From: an uncultured Clostridia bacterium
GTDB taxonomy: Bacteria > Bacillota > Clostridia > Oscillospirales > Ruminococcaceae
Direction of reading: 5' to 3'
Assembly (NCBI GenBank): GCA_947627455.1
Contig: CANQWC010000012.1
Span: 1-62,355 of the forward strand
DNA length: 62,355 bases
Of this stretch, positions 25,244-38,178 are shown in pieces; within the stretch, counting starts at the first letter, position 1; every line of letters starts with the position of its first letter. The translations under genes were made by a program, and so were the position numbers. The notes under the pieces are model-generated. The model saw nothing but the letters and a program-made list of their open reading frames with translations. It made no database searches and had not been told where the DNA came from.

Positions 25244-26052
25244 TTCATCTCGCCTTTTCTTTTTGAATATAAATCCTTTATATTTGCTCTCTTTGCTTCC
25301 TTTTCTTTTTTGGCTTTTTGTTCTGCCAAAATGTCTATCAATATCGGCTTTAGAACTTCATAATCTTCACAACACTGTTCTTCCGACATAGTATGTATTC
25401 CGGCACTTAATAGTTTATACAAAGGCAAATATATTTCATCATCTATCGCTAAATAGTCTTTAATTTTATTTAGCTTTTCATCCGAACGCAATTTTTTAAA
25501 GTCTGCCTCTGAAATACCTATTTTGTCTATATTTTGACTAAATATTGATGATAATAAAGCTTCGTACACTCGTCGCATATATGTATACGCAGCGATATAA
25601 TAACCAATACTCGCACATTCTTCGGCTTTATAGAGTTGAGAAAAACTCTCTTTATCAATCAAATCGTTTTTTTGATATTTTTTAAGATTGTCTCTGCTAA
25701 CATCATAAAGTGATGGATATTGTGCCAACTTAATTATTTCATTTTTGATGTAATTATAATAAAACAAATAAAACAGATACTTTTTACAAGTAGGACACCG
25801 ATACACTAAAATTCTTGCTTTTGAATAATTAATACTGTTACTTCTGAATATACCTAACTCATTAATATCTTTCACGGTATCATAAACAAAAGTTTTATTA
25901 TCTTTGCATGTGGGGCAAAACAAGTCCAAAGTATTAGAATAGCCAAAACTTGTAAATTCTACAAAATCATCGTCCGTAACATTGACTACTTTACTGTATA
26001 CACCTTGATTTATCAAAAGATTTCCCAGCGCATTTTTTATTTCTTCTGTCAT
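25240..26052 (-). CDS. HEPN/DUF4145-like zinc-ribbon protein in the hsd operon
   Basis: 270 residues with no name I can give. The first half has two Cys pairs, FCPTCKDN and YRCPTCKKY, that could hold one zinc. The second half is helical and resembles the DUF4145/HEPN group: EECASIGYYIAAYTYMRR followed by a long helix and a late acidic stretch. HEPN domains are often RNases in defence systems, though the R-x4-6-H signature is not clear here. It lies between hsdM (11 bp) and hsdS (4-bp overlap), so it is made with the R-M complex. It is one of the most AT-rich genes in the window. Confidence 0.6.
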   Translation of the reverse strand: MTEEIKNALGNLLINQGVYSKVVNVTDDDFVEFTSFGYSNTLDLFCPTCKDNKTFVYDTVKDINELGIFRSNSINYSKARILVYRCPTCKKYLFYLFYYNYIKNEIIKLAQYPSLYDVSRDNLKKYQKNDLIDKESFSQLYKAEECASIGYYIAAYTYMRRVYEALLSSIFSQNIDKIGISEADFKKLRSDEKLNKIKDYLAIDDEIYLPLYKLLSAGIHTMSEEQCCEDYEVLKPILIDILAEQKAKKEKEAKRANIKDLYSKRKGEMK

Positions 26053-26063
26053 ATTATATCCCC

Positions 26064-28166
26064 CTAATCGAATAATTTTGAAATTCTATACTGTACGTTT
26101 TCTTCAATGCTTAGGAACTTCTTTTCAAGCTCCTCGCTCGGCGTGGGCTGCTGATATTTATAGAAATAGCGTGTAAACGGTATTTCCGCGCCCGTCTTGA
26201 CGACCGGCTTTTTCGCACCTAAGTCCTCTTCAAAGAACGCCTTCGCGTCGGGTATGTGCGGCAAAACCTCCCGCGCCATGTAGTCGCCGATGTCCTCCTC
26301 AAACTTGACTATCTCGGTGTCCTTTGTCTCCCTATCGTAGATGATATCGCCCTTGCGGTCGCGCCGGATTTCCGCCTGCTTGTCCATCGCCGAGAGACCA
26401 TCCGCGATCTTTTCGAGCAGCTTTTTGTCGGCAGTTGCCTGCGCCAGAACATGCGTCAGAACGGGCATAAATTCGGTAGGGCTGTAATAAATTTTCTCCG
26501 ATACAGATTTTTCAAGAGCTTCAACTATGGCGTCGTAAACCGGCTTGTTGTTTATGTAGCTTTCAAGCTTTTTCTGATCCTTGCCCGAAAGCTCCTCGGC
26601 GTTTTCAAGCTCCGAAACCTTTGCCTCGTCGTAAAGCGACGACAGCGAGCCCTTTGAAAGCATCGCGGCGACGCGCTCTTCGGTTATTGCATAGCTGCGC
26701 TGCATAGGCTGCATGACCGTGTATTCGCGGTAGATGAATTCCTCGTTTTTGTATATCTTCGAGAACTCGTTTTCTTCAAAATTCGCGTAGAGCTTTGTGA
26801 TGACCGAGCGGTCCTCGGGGGTGATTTCGTTTTTCTTGTCGCCCAAAGCCTTGCGAAGCTTGTGGTAGATGTGGCTCGCGTCGATAAGCTGAATTTTGCC
26901 CTTGCGCTCGCGCCGCTTGTTCTTTGACAGCACCCAGATGTATGTGGCTATGCCGGTGTTGTAGAATAAATCCGTCGGCAGAGCGATGATGGCTTCGATC
27001 AGATCCTTTTCCAGCAGCCAGCGGCGTATCTGACTTTCGCCCGAAGATGTTCCGCCGGTAAACAGCGGGCTGCCGTTTTCGATAATAGCGCATCTGCCGA
27101 GATCGTCGTCCATTTTATCTACGGCAGACTGCAAGAACAGCATCTGCATATCTCCCGAGCTTGGAAGACCAGCTCCCCAGCGCCCGTCAAAGCCTTTTTG
27201 ATATTCTTCGTTGACTGCCTCCTCAACGCCCTCGGCTGCATCTTTGCCTCCCCACGGCTGACCGAACGGAGGATTTTCCAGAACGAACCGCATCTTTATA
27301 TTTTCAAATCGGTCGGCTTTCATCGTGTCCTGATAGCAGATGTTCTCAGCGTTCTGCCCTTTGATGAGCATTTCTGCAAGGCACATAGCGTATGATTCGG
27401 GGTTGATCTCCTGTCCGAACAAGCGCACGTCGGCGGTGGGGTTATATCTTTTGACAAAGTTATATCCCGTCGAGAGCATACCGCCGGTGCCGCAGGCTTG
27501 GTCTAAAATGGTGATGACCTTTCCGTCGTCAAAGATGTCATCGCACCCCTCAGCAAGCAGAATGTTTACCATAGTTTTGATTATATCGCGCCCCGTGTAG
27601 TGGTCGCCTGCCTCGGCATTTTCAGAAAATTTACGGATCAGCTCCTCGAAAATATATCCCATCTTTACATTGTCGATGGTGCGGGGGTCGAGGTCAAGCT
27701 CCGAGAATGCCTTGACAACGGAAAGCAGGCGGTTGTTTTTGTCCATTTTGTCGATCTGCTTGTAAAAATCAAGTCCGCGCTCGTTGGAAGAAATGATCTC
27801 CTGCACGTTTGGCGAGAAGCCTTCGATGTAACTCTTGAAGTTTGCAGCGAGATTGTCCGAGTCGTTCACAAGCTCCGCCAGATCATAGCGGCTGGTGTTA
27901 TAAAACTGAAAGCCGGAAATGCGATACATCGCCTTGGCAGGGAATGTACGGTCCTTTTCGTACTGCTCGACAACTGCCTTTTTCGTTGGAGCAAGGGCGC
28001 ACTCAAAGCGCCTGATGATCGTCATCGGAATGATAACGTCCTTGTATTTATCGCTCTGATAAGGGCCGCGCAGTTTGTTTGCGATAGACCAGATAAAGTT
28101 TACCTCTGCCGTAACATCGACCGGGGAATCGTCCCACATTGCGTCAATAGTTTTCCTCTCTGCCAT
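26064..28166 (-). CDS. hsdM: Type I restriction-modification DNA methyltransferase
   Basis: 700 residues from the ATG at 28166, which has GAGGT eight bases upstream. The N-terminal helical domain is followed by the N6-adenine methyltransferase core: ILDQACGTGGM for SAM binding and NPPFGQPWGG as catalytic loop. The C-terminal 200 residues include a long helical part (KLESYINNKPVYDAIVEAL) that contacts HsdS. It methylates adenine in host sites so that HsdR does not cut. First gene of the operon; stop is TAG, 11 bp before the HEPN-like gene. Confidence 0.95.
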   Translation of the reverse strand: MAERKTIDAMWDDSPVDVTAEVNFIWSIANKLRGPYQSDKYKDVIIPMTIIRRFECALAPTKKAVVEQYEKDRTFPAKAMYRISGFQFYNTSRYDLAELVNDSDNLAANFKSYIEGFSPNVQEIISSNERGLDFYKQIDKMDKNNRLLSVVKAFSELDLDPRTIDNVKMGYIFEELIRKFSENAEAGDHYTGRDIIKTMVNILLAEGCDDIFDDGKVITILDQACGTGGMLSTGYNFVKRYNPTADVRLFGQEINPESYAMCLAEMLIKGQNAENICYQDTMKADRFENIKMRFVLENPPFGQPWGGKDAAEGVEEAVNEEYQKGFDGRWGAGLPSSGDMQMLFLQSAVDKMDDDLGRCAIIENGSPLFTGGTSSGESQIRRWLLEKDLIEAIIALPTDLFYNTGIATYIWVLSKNKRRERKGKIQLIDASHIYHKLRKALGDKKNEITPEDRSVITKLYANFEENEFSKIYKNEEFIYREYTVMQPMQRSYAITEERVAAMLSKGSLSSLYDEAKVSELENAEELSGKDQKKLESYINNKPVYDAIVEALEKSVSEKIYYSPTEFMPVLTHVLAQATADKKLLEKIADGLSAMDKQAEIRRDRKGDIIYDRETKDTEIVKFEEDIGDYMAREVLPHIPDAKAFFEEDLGAKKPVVKTGAEIPFTRYFYKYQQPTPSEELEKKFLSIEENVQYRISKLFD

Positions 28167-28339
28167 TTGAATTACCTCGCTTTTATCTGTATTAATAGTA
28201 TTATACATCATCAACTGTCCAAAAGTACGGACTTCTACAAAATAAGATATATATTTTTATTATATCACATATTTGGCAGGTTGGCAATATCCAAAGACAC
28301 AATTAAATGATATTATAAAAGGAAGCGAATTTTTCAAAA

Positions 28340-28613
28340 TGCAGAGTTTAGCTACATGAAGATTTCTCAGAGCAAGATTCTACCGCGGGACCAAATTTGG
28401 CTTGAAGCTCAAATTTGTCTGCGCGGAATCTTGTTGGGGAGTAGCCTTCCCCAAACCCTGCGCGTCGTCGCAAGCTCCGTATCGTTCGTTTCCACCTAAC
28501 GGTGAAAACTCGCTCGCTCCGCTGCTCCTCCTTTTCCCCACAAAGTCTTGCGACTTTGTGGGGACCCCTTATTAAAAATGCCAATGTATCTAAACTGGTA
28601 CATTGGCATTTTT
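28340..28613. other. Hairpin-rich non-coding segment and bidirectional terminator
   Basis: A long-range pair (CAAGATTC...CGCG with CGCG..GAATCTTG) encloses 28368-28436. A perfect 12-bp stem CCCCACAAAGTC/GACTTTGTGGGG lies at 28536-28563. A perfect 15-bp stem at 28574-28588 and 28599-28613 starts with A5 and ends with T5, as a two-way terminator does. No coding frame is credible here. Confidence 0.7.
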
Positions 28614-28785
28614 ATGCTCAGATTCCATCTGCACTGGTTGCTTTTTCTCAAATTCAAGTGTTATAGAGGCGAAAGCAGATACTAAAAGATGCACAACAAA
28701 GTTGTCATAAATTCCTTGCGATTTGTGCCAAACGGAGAAATTTTGAATTTTAGGCAAACTTTTTTAGAAATTACCCAGAAATTTG

Positions 28786-29390
28786 CTTAAAAAATGTCCG
28801 TTGTATCGGGGAAGAGGGTGTAACCGTTTGGCAAGATTGAATTTTTCGGTGTGGACGATATTGAAAAGTTGGCAAAATCGAAAAAATTGCGTTGAGGGTA
28901 ATGCAGAAGAAATGCAGTTCACAAAAAATTTACAATCGGATACCTGCTTTTCGTTTGAAAAATGTACGTTATAATATGAGAGGGGAAAATTTGTCCGTTA
29001 TAAGGTGGGAGGAAGAAATAATTTTGCTGCATTAGTGGACAAACCTGCGCCGAGATGTCCGTTATAAAGTAGAAAGATTTTTTGATGAGATTGGCAAAAA
29101 ATTATTTTTCGGTGTGTAAGAGATGTGAAAGAGATTGAGGAGTTGGCATAATCGAAAAATTTGCGCTGAGGGTTATAAGAAAAAATTGTGTTCACGAAAA
29201 TTTTACAATTCTTATACCGATCATCTGCCGAGAAATTGTCCGTTGTAATATGAAAGAGAAAAATATTTGGCGAGGGTTAATATTTGCCGAAAAAATGTAC
29301 GTTATAAGATGGGGGGGATAAATCATGTTCATATAAAATTCACATTTCAAGTGTCACCATTCGCGTGAAAAATGTCCGTTAAAGATGAAA
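28786..29390 (+). repeat. Iteron-like repeat array before the mobilization genes
   Basis: Seven spaced copies of a core close to AAAAATGTCCGTTATAA, with cores starting near 28795, 28963, 28992, 29056, 29237, 29296 and 29373; some have TGTACG. Most are followed by a purine-rich stretch ending GAGAGGGG or GGGAGG. Larger blocks also repeat: GGCAAAATCGAAAAA-TTGCG-TGAGGGT and GTTCAC-AAAATTTACAAT occur around 28875-28935 and 29145-29205. The last core is 20 bp from the mobC start. The array may be oriT, a replication origin, or an operator bank; sequence alone does not decide. Confidence 0.8.
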
Positions 29391-29765
29391 GGAGGCTATA
29401 TATGCCAAAGAAATACAGCACACCCAAGCGCGACATTGTAGTCAAGACCCGAATGACTACAGAAGAATACGCCGATTTCACCGAGCGAGCTAAATTTTGC
29501 GGGATAAGCCAGTCGGAGTTCATACGTCAAGCAATCGAGAATTCAGTTATCAAGCCGATTATCACCGTCTCGCCCGTCAACGAAAAGCTACTGTCAGATG
29601 TCGGTTCTCTAACTGCCCAACTCGGCAGAATCGGCGGCAATCTAAACCAGATAGCTCGGTATCTCAACGAACGCGGGGTACCATATTACACACTTTATGG
29701 TGATGTGCAATCTGCGATTTCCGACCTCTCCGACCTGAAATTTGAAATCTTGCGAAAGGTAGGTG

Positions 29766-33301
<3,536 letters not shown>

Positions 33302-33317
33302 CCGAAATTATGCCGTT

Positions 33318-33372
33318 TCACGAAAAATAGTTTTAACTTCCTTATGACGCCCCATCTAAGCATGGGGAATAA
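33318..33372 (-). repeat. Right inverted end of the mobile element
   Basis: Contains TTCCTTATGACGCCCC and a CCCCAT...ATGGGG hairpin, ending GGGGAATAA. The part up to TTATGACGCCC is also found at 7905-7934 behind the recombinase relic. Confidence 0.72.
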
Positions 33373-33386
33373 CCGCATTTCAGATA

Positions 33387-34724
33387 TCAGACAGGGTCTT
33401 TTTCCGCATCAAGAATTTCGCCGCTCGCCGCGTCGATGACGTATCGGCACTTATAGAGCCCCGTCTCGTTCGCGCCCTCAAAGCTCATTCTGTACTCCTC
33501 GCCTGAAAGGGCTATGCTGAACCCGTTGACGTGCATCTCGTCGAAAGGCCCGTCAGCGATGGCGATCGCCTTTGCCTCGGCCTCGCTGATCATTCCCTCG
33601 GGCGCTTCGGTCGAGGGCTCCTGATTCGGCAGGGTCGTCGGGTCGTCGGTCTGAACGTTTCTGCCGAGGATCTCTCCCGTCTTGGCGTCAACGACTACCT
33701 CGCTCCTGACCGCCTGGTTCGGTATCTGCGCATAGACATAGTACACATCGGTGCCGTAGGGGTTCTTCACGACGATCTCCTCGCCGTCGCCGCCAGTGAC
33801 CGTCCTGCTGTACTCGTCATAGGTGAGGTAGACCGAATACCCGTCGGCGCTTGTGATTCCGAGGTCGTTCATCGCGATGACCTTCGCCTCAAACATTCCG
33901 ATATACGGGTCGTTCGGGTCGTGCTCGTGCTTGTGAGCCGTCGCGGGGTCAAAGTCGGTGTCCTCCTCGGCCAAAATCGCGTTGACTTCACCGCTCTCGC
34001 CGTCGACATTGACGGTGTATTTATACCCGCCGTGCAGAATCCTAATGTCGCAGCTGTAAGGAACGGTGTCGAAATTCGGCTCGCTCACGGCGTTGAGCGA
34101 TTTATCCTCGCAGCGCCCCAGCCCGAGGTAGTCCTGAGCTATCATAAGGCAGTCAAGCCCGTCTTTCGGTTCCCACTTGCCGTCGGCAGGGCCGTTGAAG
34201 GCGACCTCGTCAAGGTGCTTCTGCCAGTTCGTATCGGTCGAGGCTTCGGCATTTATAACCACGCCGCTCTTTGCGTCGACGGTGATTTTATATGAGTACC
34301 CGCCGATCTTGAAGTAAACGTCATAAACCGCCTTGAGGCCCGACAGCGAAAGCTCTACCCCGCTGTTCTCGGCGTATTCAACGCCGGTGTCATATTCAAG
34401 TTGCTTATCGAACAGCGTAAACGCGTCGATATCGTCGCTCTTCTGCGCCTCTCTGATTGCGTATGCCTTCGCCGCGTTATAGGCTTCCTCCTCGCCGATA
34501 AGCCCCGAGAACGCCGCTGCTGCGACTGTTCCGAGTGCAATGATGACTGCGGCCGCCGCCGCGATCGCAACTGTTCTGAATAAAGGTCTGCGTTTTGTAT
34601 TTTCGGTCATTCTAACCGCCCGTCCTTTCTGTTCGGAACACTGAGCCGAAATCAAGCTGAAATCATCGGGAACGGTTTTGGAAAATGCGTTGTATATTCT
34701 CTTCTCAATATCACTTCTTGACAT
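33387..34724 (-). CDS. Membrane anti-sigma-like protein with PepSY domains
   Basis: 445 residues from MSRSDIEK (34724); a start six codons upstream is possible. Residues 1-65 are cytoplasmic and could bind the sigma factor encoded just upstream. One membrane helix follows (about 60-82, VAIAAAAAVIIALGTVAAAA). The rest is extracytoplasmic, with PepSY-type repeats ending YKITVDAKSGVV, YTVNVDGESGEV, SEVVVDAKTGEI and YVIDAASGEI. The arrangement is that of a transmembrane anti-sigma factor with a sensing outer domain. It is translationally close to the sigma gene (start within 5 bp of its stop). Confidence 0.8.
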   Translation of the reverse strand: MSRSDIEKRIYNAFSKTVPDDFSLISAQCSEQKGRAVRMTENTKRRPLFRTVAIAAAAAVIIALGTVAAAAFSGLIGEEEAYNAAKAYAIREAQKSDDIDAFTLFDKQLEYDTGVEYAENSGVELSLSGLKAVYDVYFKIGGYSYKITVDAKSGVVINAEASTDTNWQKHLDEVAFNGPADGKWEPKDGLDCLMIAQDYLGLGRCEDKSLNAVSEPNFDTVPYSCDIRILHGGYKYTVNVDGESGEVNAILAEEDTDFDPATAHKHEHDPNDPYIGMFEAKVIAMNDLGITSADGYSVYLTYDEYSRTVTGGDGEEIVVKNPYGTDVYYVYAQIPNQAVRSEVVVDAKTGEILGRNVQTDDPTTLPNQEPSTEAPEGMISEAEAKAIAIADGPFDEMHVNGFSIALSGEEYRMSFEGANETGLYKCRYVIDAASGEILDAEKDPV

Positions 34725-34728
34725 AATA

Positions 34729-35256
34729 TCACCGCTTTTCATCGTTCAGTGTTTTCCTGAGTTTTCCGATTGCTCTTTGATATCTTGAAAGAACCGTCGA
34801 CAGCGGGGCGTTCAAAAGCTTTGCTATCTCGCGATGCTTAAGCCCGACCGCCGCGTGAAGAATAACCACCTCGCGCTCGTTTTCGTCAAGGCTTTCGATT
34901 ACCGCTCTGATAACCGCCCTGTCCTCGGGGCTAAGTGCGCTCGGGTCGAAAATGCTGTCATAATCCGTCGGTTCGTCCGATGCCCTGCCCCTCTCCCGAA
35001 GCTTCATATAGCAAAGATTTTTCGCGATTGTGATTATCCATGCCGTCGGCTTTCCCTGCGGCCGATATGCGGGCGCGCTCCGCCATATCTCCATAACCGT
35101 CTCGGAAAGCACGTCTTCAGCGTCGGCGCGATTCTTCAAGACCGAAAGTGCATAGGAATATACCTGAGTTCTCACCTGCTGATACAGGTCGGCGAGGGCG
35201 TCCCTGTCGCCGCCTGCGATGAGCTCTATCGTTTTATCAACAGAATTTTTCGGCAT
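34729..35256 (-). CDS. ECF-type RNA polymerase sigma factor
   Basis: 175 residues. Region 2 (YSYALSVLKNRADAEDVLSETVMEIWRSA) and region 4 (LDENEREVVILHAAVGLKHREIAKLLNAPLSTVLSRYQRA) are both present, and nothing lies between but the usual linker. It directs transcription in response to an envelope signal, presumably one held by the downstream PepSY membrane protein. Likely targets include its own operon and perhaps the PepSY lipoprotein on the far side of the mobile element. Confidence 0.92.
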   Translation of the reverse strand: MPKNSVDKTIELIAGGDRDALADLYQQVRTQVYSYALSVLKNRADAEDVLSETVMEIWRSAPAYRPQGKPTAWIITIAKNLCYMKLRERGRASDEPTDYDSIFDPSALSPEDRAVIRAVIESLDENEREVVILHAAVGLKHREIAKLLNAPLSTVLSRYQRAIGKLRKTLNDEKR

Positions 35257-35335
35257 ATCCTTTTCGCCCCTTTCGATATGTTATTGCAGAACTCGGCCGT
35301 TTTATCGCATGAACAGAAAAAATTTTTCTCGGGCA

Positions 35336-35370
35336 AAAAACCGCCCCGCTCCGATTGGGGAACGGGGCAA
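35336..35370 (-). terminator. Intrinsic terminator of the M28 peptidase gene
   Basis: On the - strand: GCCCCG...CGGGGC with an internal pair, followed by GGTTTTTT. It starts about 12 bp after the peptidase stop. Confidence 0.85.
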
Positions 35371-35381
35371 AAAACGCGGTA

Positions 35382-36611
35382 TTATTTTTTCTCGCGCTCG
35401 CGGAAGAGATAGTAGTCGAGCTTTTTCCTGACGTTCTCGGGAATCTCCCTCCCGACGGGGCAGCGCTTTGAATTCGCCATTCTCTCGGCGAAGAAGTTTA
35501 TAAACGCGATGTCCCTCTGCATCTGCTCGGCGCTCATCACCTTTGCGGTGTCGTAAGAATTGTGAATCGTCGCGGTGTTGTGCGGCGCAAGCCTTGCAAA
35601 GCTGAGGCTCGGCACGCCCTTGTCGGCGAAAGGCGTCGAATCTGAGGAATACACCCCCTGCTCAACCGCTATACCGAAGCCGAACTCCTTCGCGGCATAG
35701 TCGATATAGTGCACCATCTTGTCCTCACACGAGCAACAGGCGATGAATTTACCCATGATGCAGCCGATCATGTCAAGGTTGATGTTCAGAACAATTTTCT
35801 TGAGCTCCTCATCGGAAAGCGAGGCGGTATAAGCCTTCGAGCCCAAAAGCCCCCTCTCCTCCGAGCCGCACCAGATAAACCTCAGAGTATAGCGGTGCGG
35901 GTTCTTGACAAAATATTCCAGCGCCGCAAGAATCCCGATGCTCCCCGACATGTTGTCATAAGCCCCCTGCGAGAGGAACGTCGAGTCATAGTGCGCGGTG
36001 AACGCGATGACCTCGTCGGTCTCGCCCTTAAGCTCGGCGACAACGTTTCTCGACTCGCCCTCGAACTCGTCCTGCTCGATGACTATTTTCGCGGTTTTGG
36101 CCCGAGAATTTATTATCTTGATGGCGCTCTTAGCGTTGATGTTCACGCCGAGAATTTTGTTTCCCTGCGAAACATAGCTTCTGAGCTCTCTTCTGTCGAT
36201 GTCATAGTCCGAATAATTCGCGTCGCCGTCATAGGTGATGAACCCGACCGCACCGTTGTCAAGAATGTCGTGATAAACCCAATAGCCGAGATAGCCGTCG
36301 ATCATGACGATCTTGCCCCTGCACTCCGCAAGAGAATAGCCGTCGGTGTTTCTGAGGTAATAAAGCTCCGCCTCGACCTCTCCCGAGCCGCAGCAAAGAT
36401 AGCCCCTGCATGCGACCTTTTCGCCGTCGATGTAAAGCTCGGCTTTCTTAACTTCCGCCATATCGACCTTAAAAGGTACGATTTCGGCCTCAGCGCCCAA
36501 TTCGCGGCACTGCTCCTTGATGTATTCCGCGCACTTAAGCTCCTCGGCGCTGCCGCCCGTGCGCGAATACGCCGTATCTCTGAGCAGCTGCCTGATCTTT
36601 TTTCCTGTCAT
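35382..36611 (-). CDS. M28-family metallopeptidase (aminopeptidase-like)
   Basis: 409 residues without signal peptide. A PA-type insert covers about residues 60-180. The M28 zinc sites are visible: AHYDST, GAYDNMSGS, CGSEERGLLGSKAY with the general-base Glu pair, LDMIG and a late His (HNSYDT). It removes N-terminal residues from peptides, likely in the cytoplasm for nutrient use. Preceded by its own ribosome-binding site GGAGAG; the ComM gene ends 18 bp upstream on the same strand, so the two probably share a transcript. Confidence 0.88.
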   Translation of the reverse strand: MTGKKIRQLLRDTAYSRTGGSAEELKCAEYIKEQCRELGAEAEIVPFKVDMAEVKKAELYIDGEKVACRGYLCCGSGEVEAELYYLRNTDGYSLAECRGKIVMIDGYLGYWVYHDILDNGAVGFITYDGDANYSDYDIDRRELRSYVSQGNKILGVNINAKSAIKIINSRAKTAKIVIEQDEFEGESRNVVAELKGETDEVIAFTAHYDSTFLSQGAYDNMSGSIGILAALEYFVKNPHRYTLRFIWCGSEERGLLGSKAYTASLSDEELKKIVLNINLDMIGCIMGKFIACCSCEDKMVHYIDYAAKEFGFGIAVEQGVYSSDSTPFADKGVPSLSFARLAPHNTATIHNSYDTAKVMSAEQMQRDIAFINFFAERMANSKRCPVGREIPENVRKKLDYYLFREREKK

Positions 36612-36629
36612 AAAAATCTCTCCTCCGTA

Positions 36630-38159
36630 TTATTCATTCTGCCAGAATTTTCTGTCGAGCGTGCGATATCTCACCGCCTGAGAAATATGCTGCTTGTCGA
36701 TAAGCTCGCTGCCGTCCATGTCCGCGATGGTCCGCGAGACCTTAAGAATCTTGTCATAAGCCCTCGCCGAAAGCCCGAGGCGCTCAAAAACGCCCTTCAG
36801 CAAATCGTTTGCGCCGTCGGTGAGAACGCATACCTCGTGAAGAATATCCGAGGTTATCTTCGCGTTGCAGGTTATACCCGTGCCCCGAAATCTTCGGTTC
36901 TGAATCTCCCTCGCCCGCTGAACCCTTTCGCGAATCGCCGAGCTCGGCTCTTCCTTTGCCCGCGACGACAGGCTCTCATACTCAACGGGCGCGACCTCGA
37001 TGTGAATGTCGAACCTGTCAAGAAGCGGGCCCGATATTCTTGAAAGATACTGCGAGACCTGCTTTTTTGTGCAGATGCACTTTTTGGTCGGGTGCCCGTA
37101 ATAACCGCATGGGCAGGGGTTCATCGCCGCCACGAGCATGAAATTGCAGGGGTATGTAACCGTCCCCGAGGCGCGGCTTATCGAGACCTTCTGGTCCTCT
37201 ATCGGCTGGCGAAGAATTTCAAGCGTCGGCTTCTGAAACTCCGCAAGCTCATCTAAAAACAAAAGCCCGTTGTGAGCAAGCGAAATTTCCCCGGGTCGGG
37301 GGATTCCCCCGCCGCCCGTAAGCCCCGCCGCCGAAACGGTGTGGTGTGGCGAGCGAAACGGCCTGACCGTCACAAGCGGCGAATCCCTGTCGACAAGCCC
37401 CGCTATTGAATAGACGTTTGTCGTCTCGATCGACTCCTCAAAGGTCATCGCGGGAAGAATCGAGGGTATTCTCTTTGCGAGCATGCTCTTTCCCGAGCCC
37501 GGGGCGCCTATCATGATGACGTTGTGCCCGCCGCAGGCCGCGACCTCAAGCGCGCGCTTGGCAAAGCCCTGCCCCTTAACGTCGCAGAAGTCGAGGCCGT
37601 CATAGAACGCGCCATCCTTCGACACATAGGGCGGCATTTTCCTGATTGGCGCCGAGCCGTCAAGGTGAGCGCAAAGCTCTTTCAGGGCCGACACCCCGTA
37701 AACCTCTATCCCCTCGACGACCGAGGCTTCATAGGCGTTGTCGCGGGGCACAAACACCTTTTTTATGCCGTTGTTTCTGAGCATTATCGTCATCGGAAGA
37801 ACCCCGTTCACCGCCCTGACCTCGCCGCCGAGCGAAAGCTCGCCGATAAAGGCCGCGTCCGAGATATCCGCCATAACTCCGCCGACAGCGTCCAAAACCG
37901 CCGCCGCGATGGGAAGGTCGTGTGACGACCCGCTCTTTTTGACGTCGGCAGGCGCAAGGTTTATCACCGTCGAGGCGCTCGGAAATTTTATCCCCGAGCT
38001 GCGAAACGCCGATTTTATTCTCTCCCGCGATTCTTTCACGGCGGCGTCGGCAAGCCCGACAATGTCAAACCTCTCGATTCCCCTGCTGAGCTCAATCTCG
38101 ACGTCGACGGGGTAAGCGTTCATTCCGTAAAGCCCCGCGCCGTTGACCCTGCAAAACAT
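36630..38159 (-). CDS. comM: ComM/YifB-type AAA+ ATPase (Mg chelatase-like)
   Basis: 509 residues from the ATG at 38159, chosen because GGGAGGTG precedes it and because the family begins with a short M-x-C-R/K-x-x-x-AGLYG stretch (MFCRVNGAGLYG). An N-terminal Lon-like domain (VDVEIELSRGIERFDIVGLAD) precedes the AAA+ core with GAPGSGKSML, GELSLGG, LLFLDELAEF and AAMNPCPCGYYG. A zinc-binding Cys set sits in that last motif. ComM helicases help branch migration of incoming DNA in natural transformation. Full length. Confidence 0.93.
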   Translation of the reverse strand: MFCRVNGAGLYGMNAYPVDVEIELSRGIERFDIVGLADAAVKESRERIKSAFRSSGIKFPSASTVINLAPADVKKSGSSHDLPIAAAVLDAVGGVMADISDAAFIGELSLGGEVRAVNGVLPMTIMLRNNGIKKVFVPRDNAYEASVVEGIEVYGVSALKELCAHLDGSAPIRKMPPYVSKDGAFYDGLDFCDVKGQGFAKRALEVAACGGHNVIMIGAPGSGKSMLAKRIPSILPAMTFEESIETTNVYSIAGLVDRDSPLVTVRPFRSPHHTVSAAGLTGGGGIPRPGEISLAHNGLLFLDELAEFQKPTLEILRQPIEDQKVSISRASGTVTYPCNFMLVAAMNPCPCGYYGHPTKKCICTKKQVSQYLSRISGPLLDRFDIHIEVAPVEYESLSSRAKEEPSSAIRERVQRAREIQNRRFRGTGITCNAKITSDILHEVCVLTDGANDLLKGVFERLGLSARAYDKILKVSRTIADMDGSELIDKQHISQAVRYRTLDRKFWQNE

Positions 38160-38178
38160 TCCGACACCTCCCGAAAAA

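Noticed and set aside
28786-29390. CRISPR array
   Set aside because: The repeats are short, degenerate and unevenly spaced, with larger repeated blocks between them, and no cas gene is near; iterons fit better.
33531-34295. 254-residue + strand frame opposite the anti-sigma-like gene
   Set aside because: Antisense shadow of a PepSY-domain gene with a well-placed start and operon partner on the - strand.
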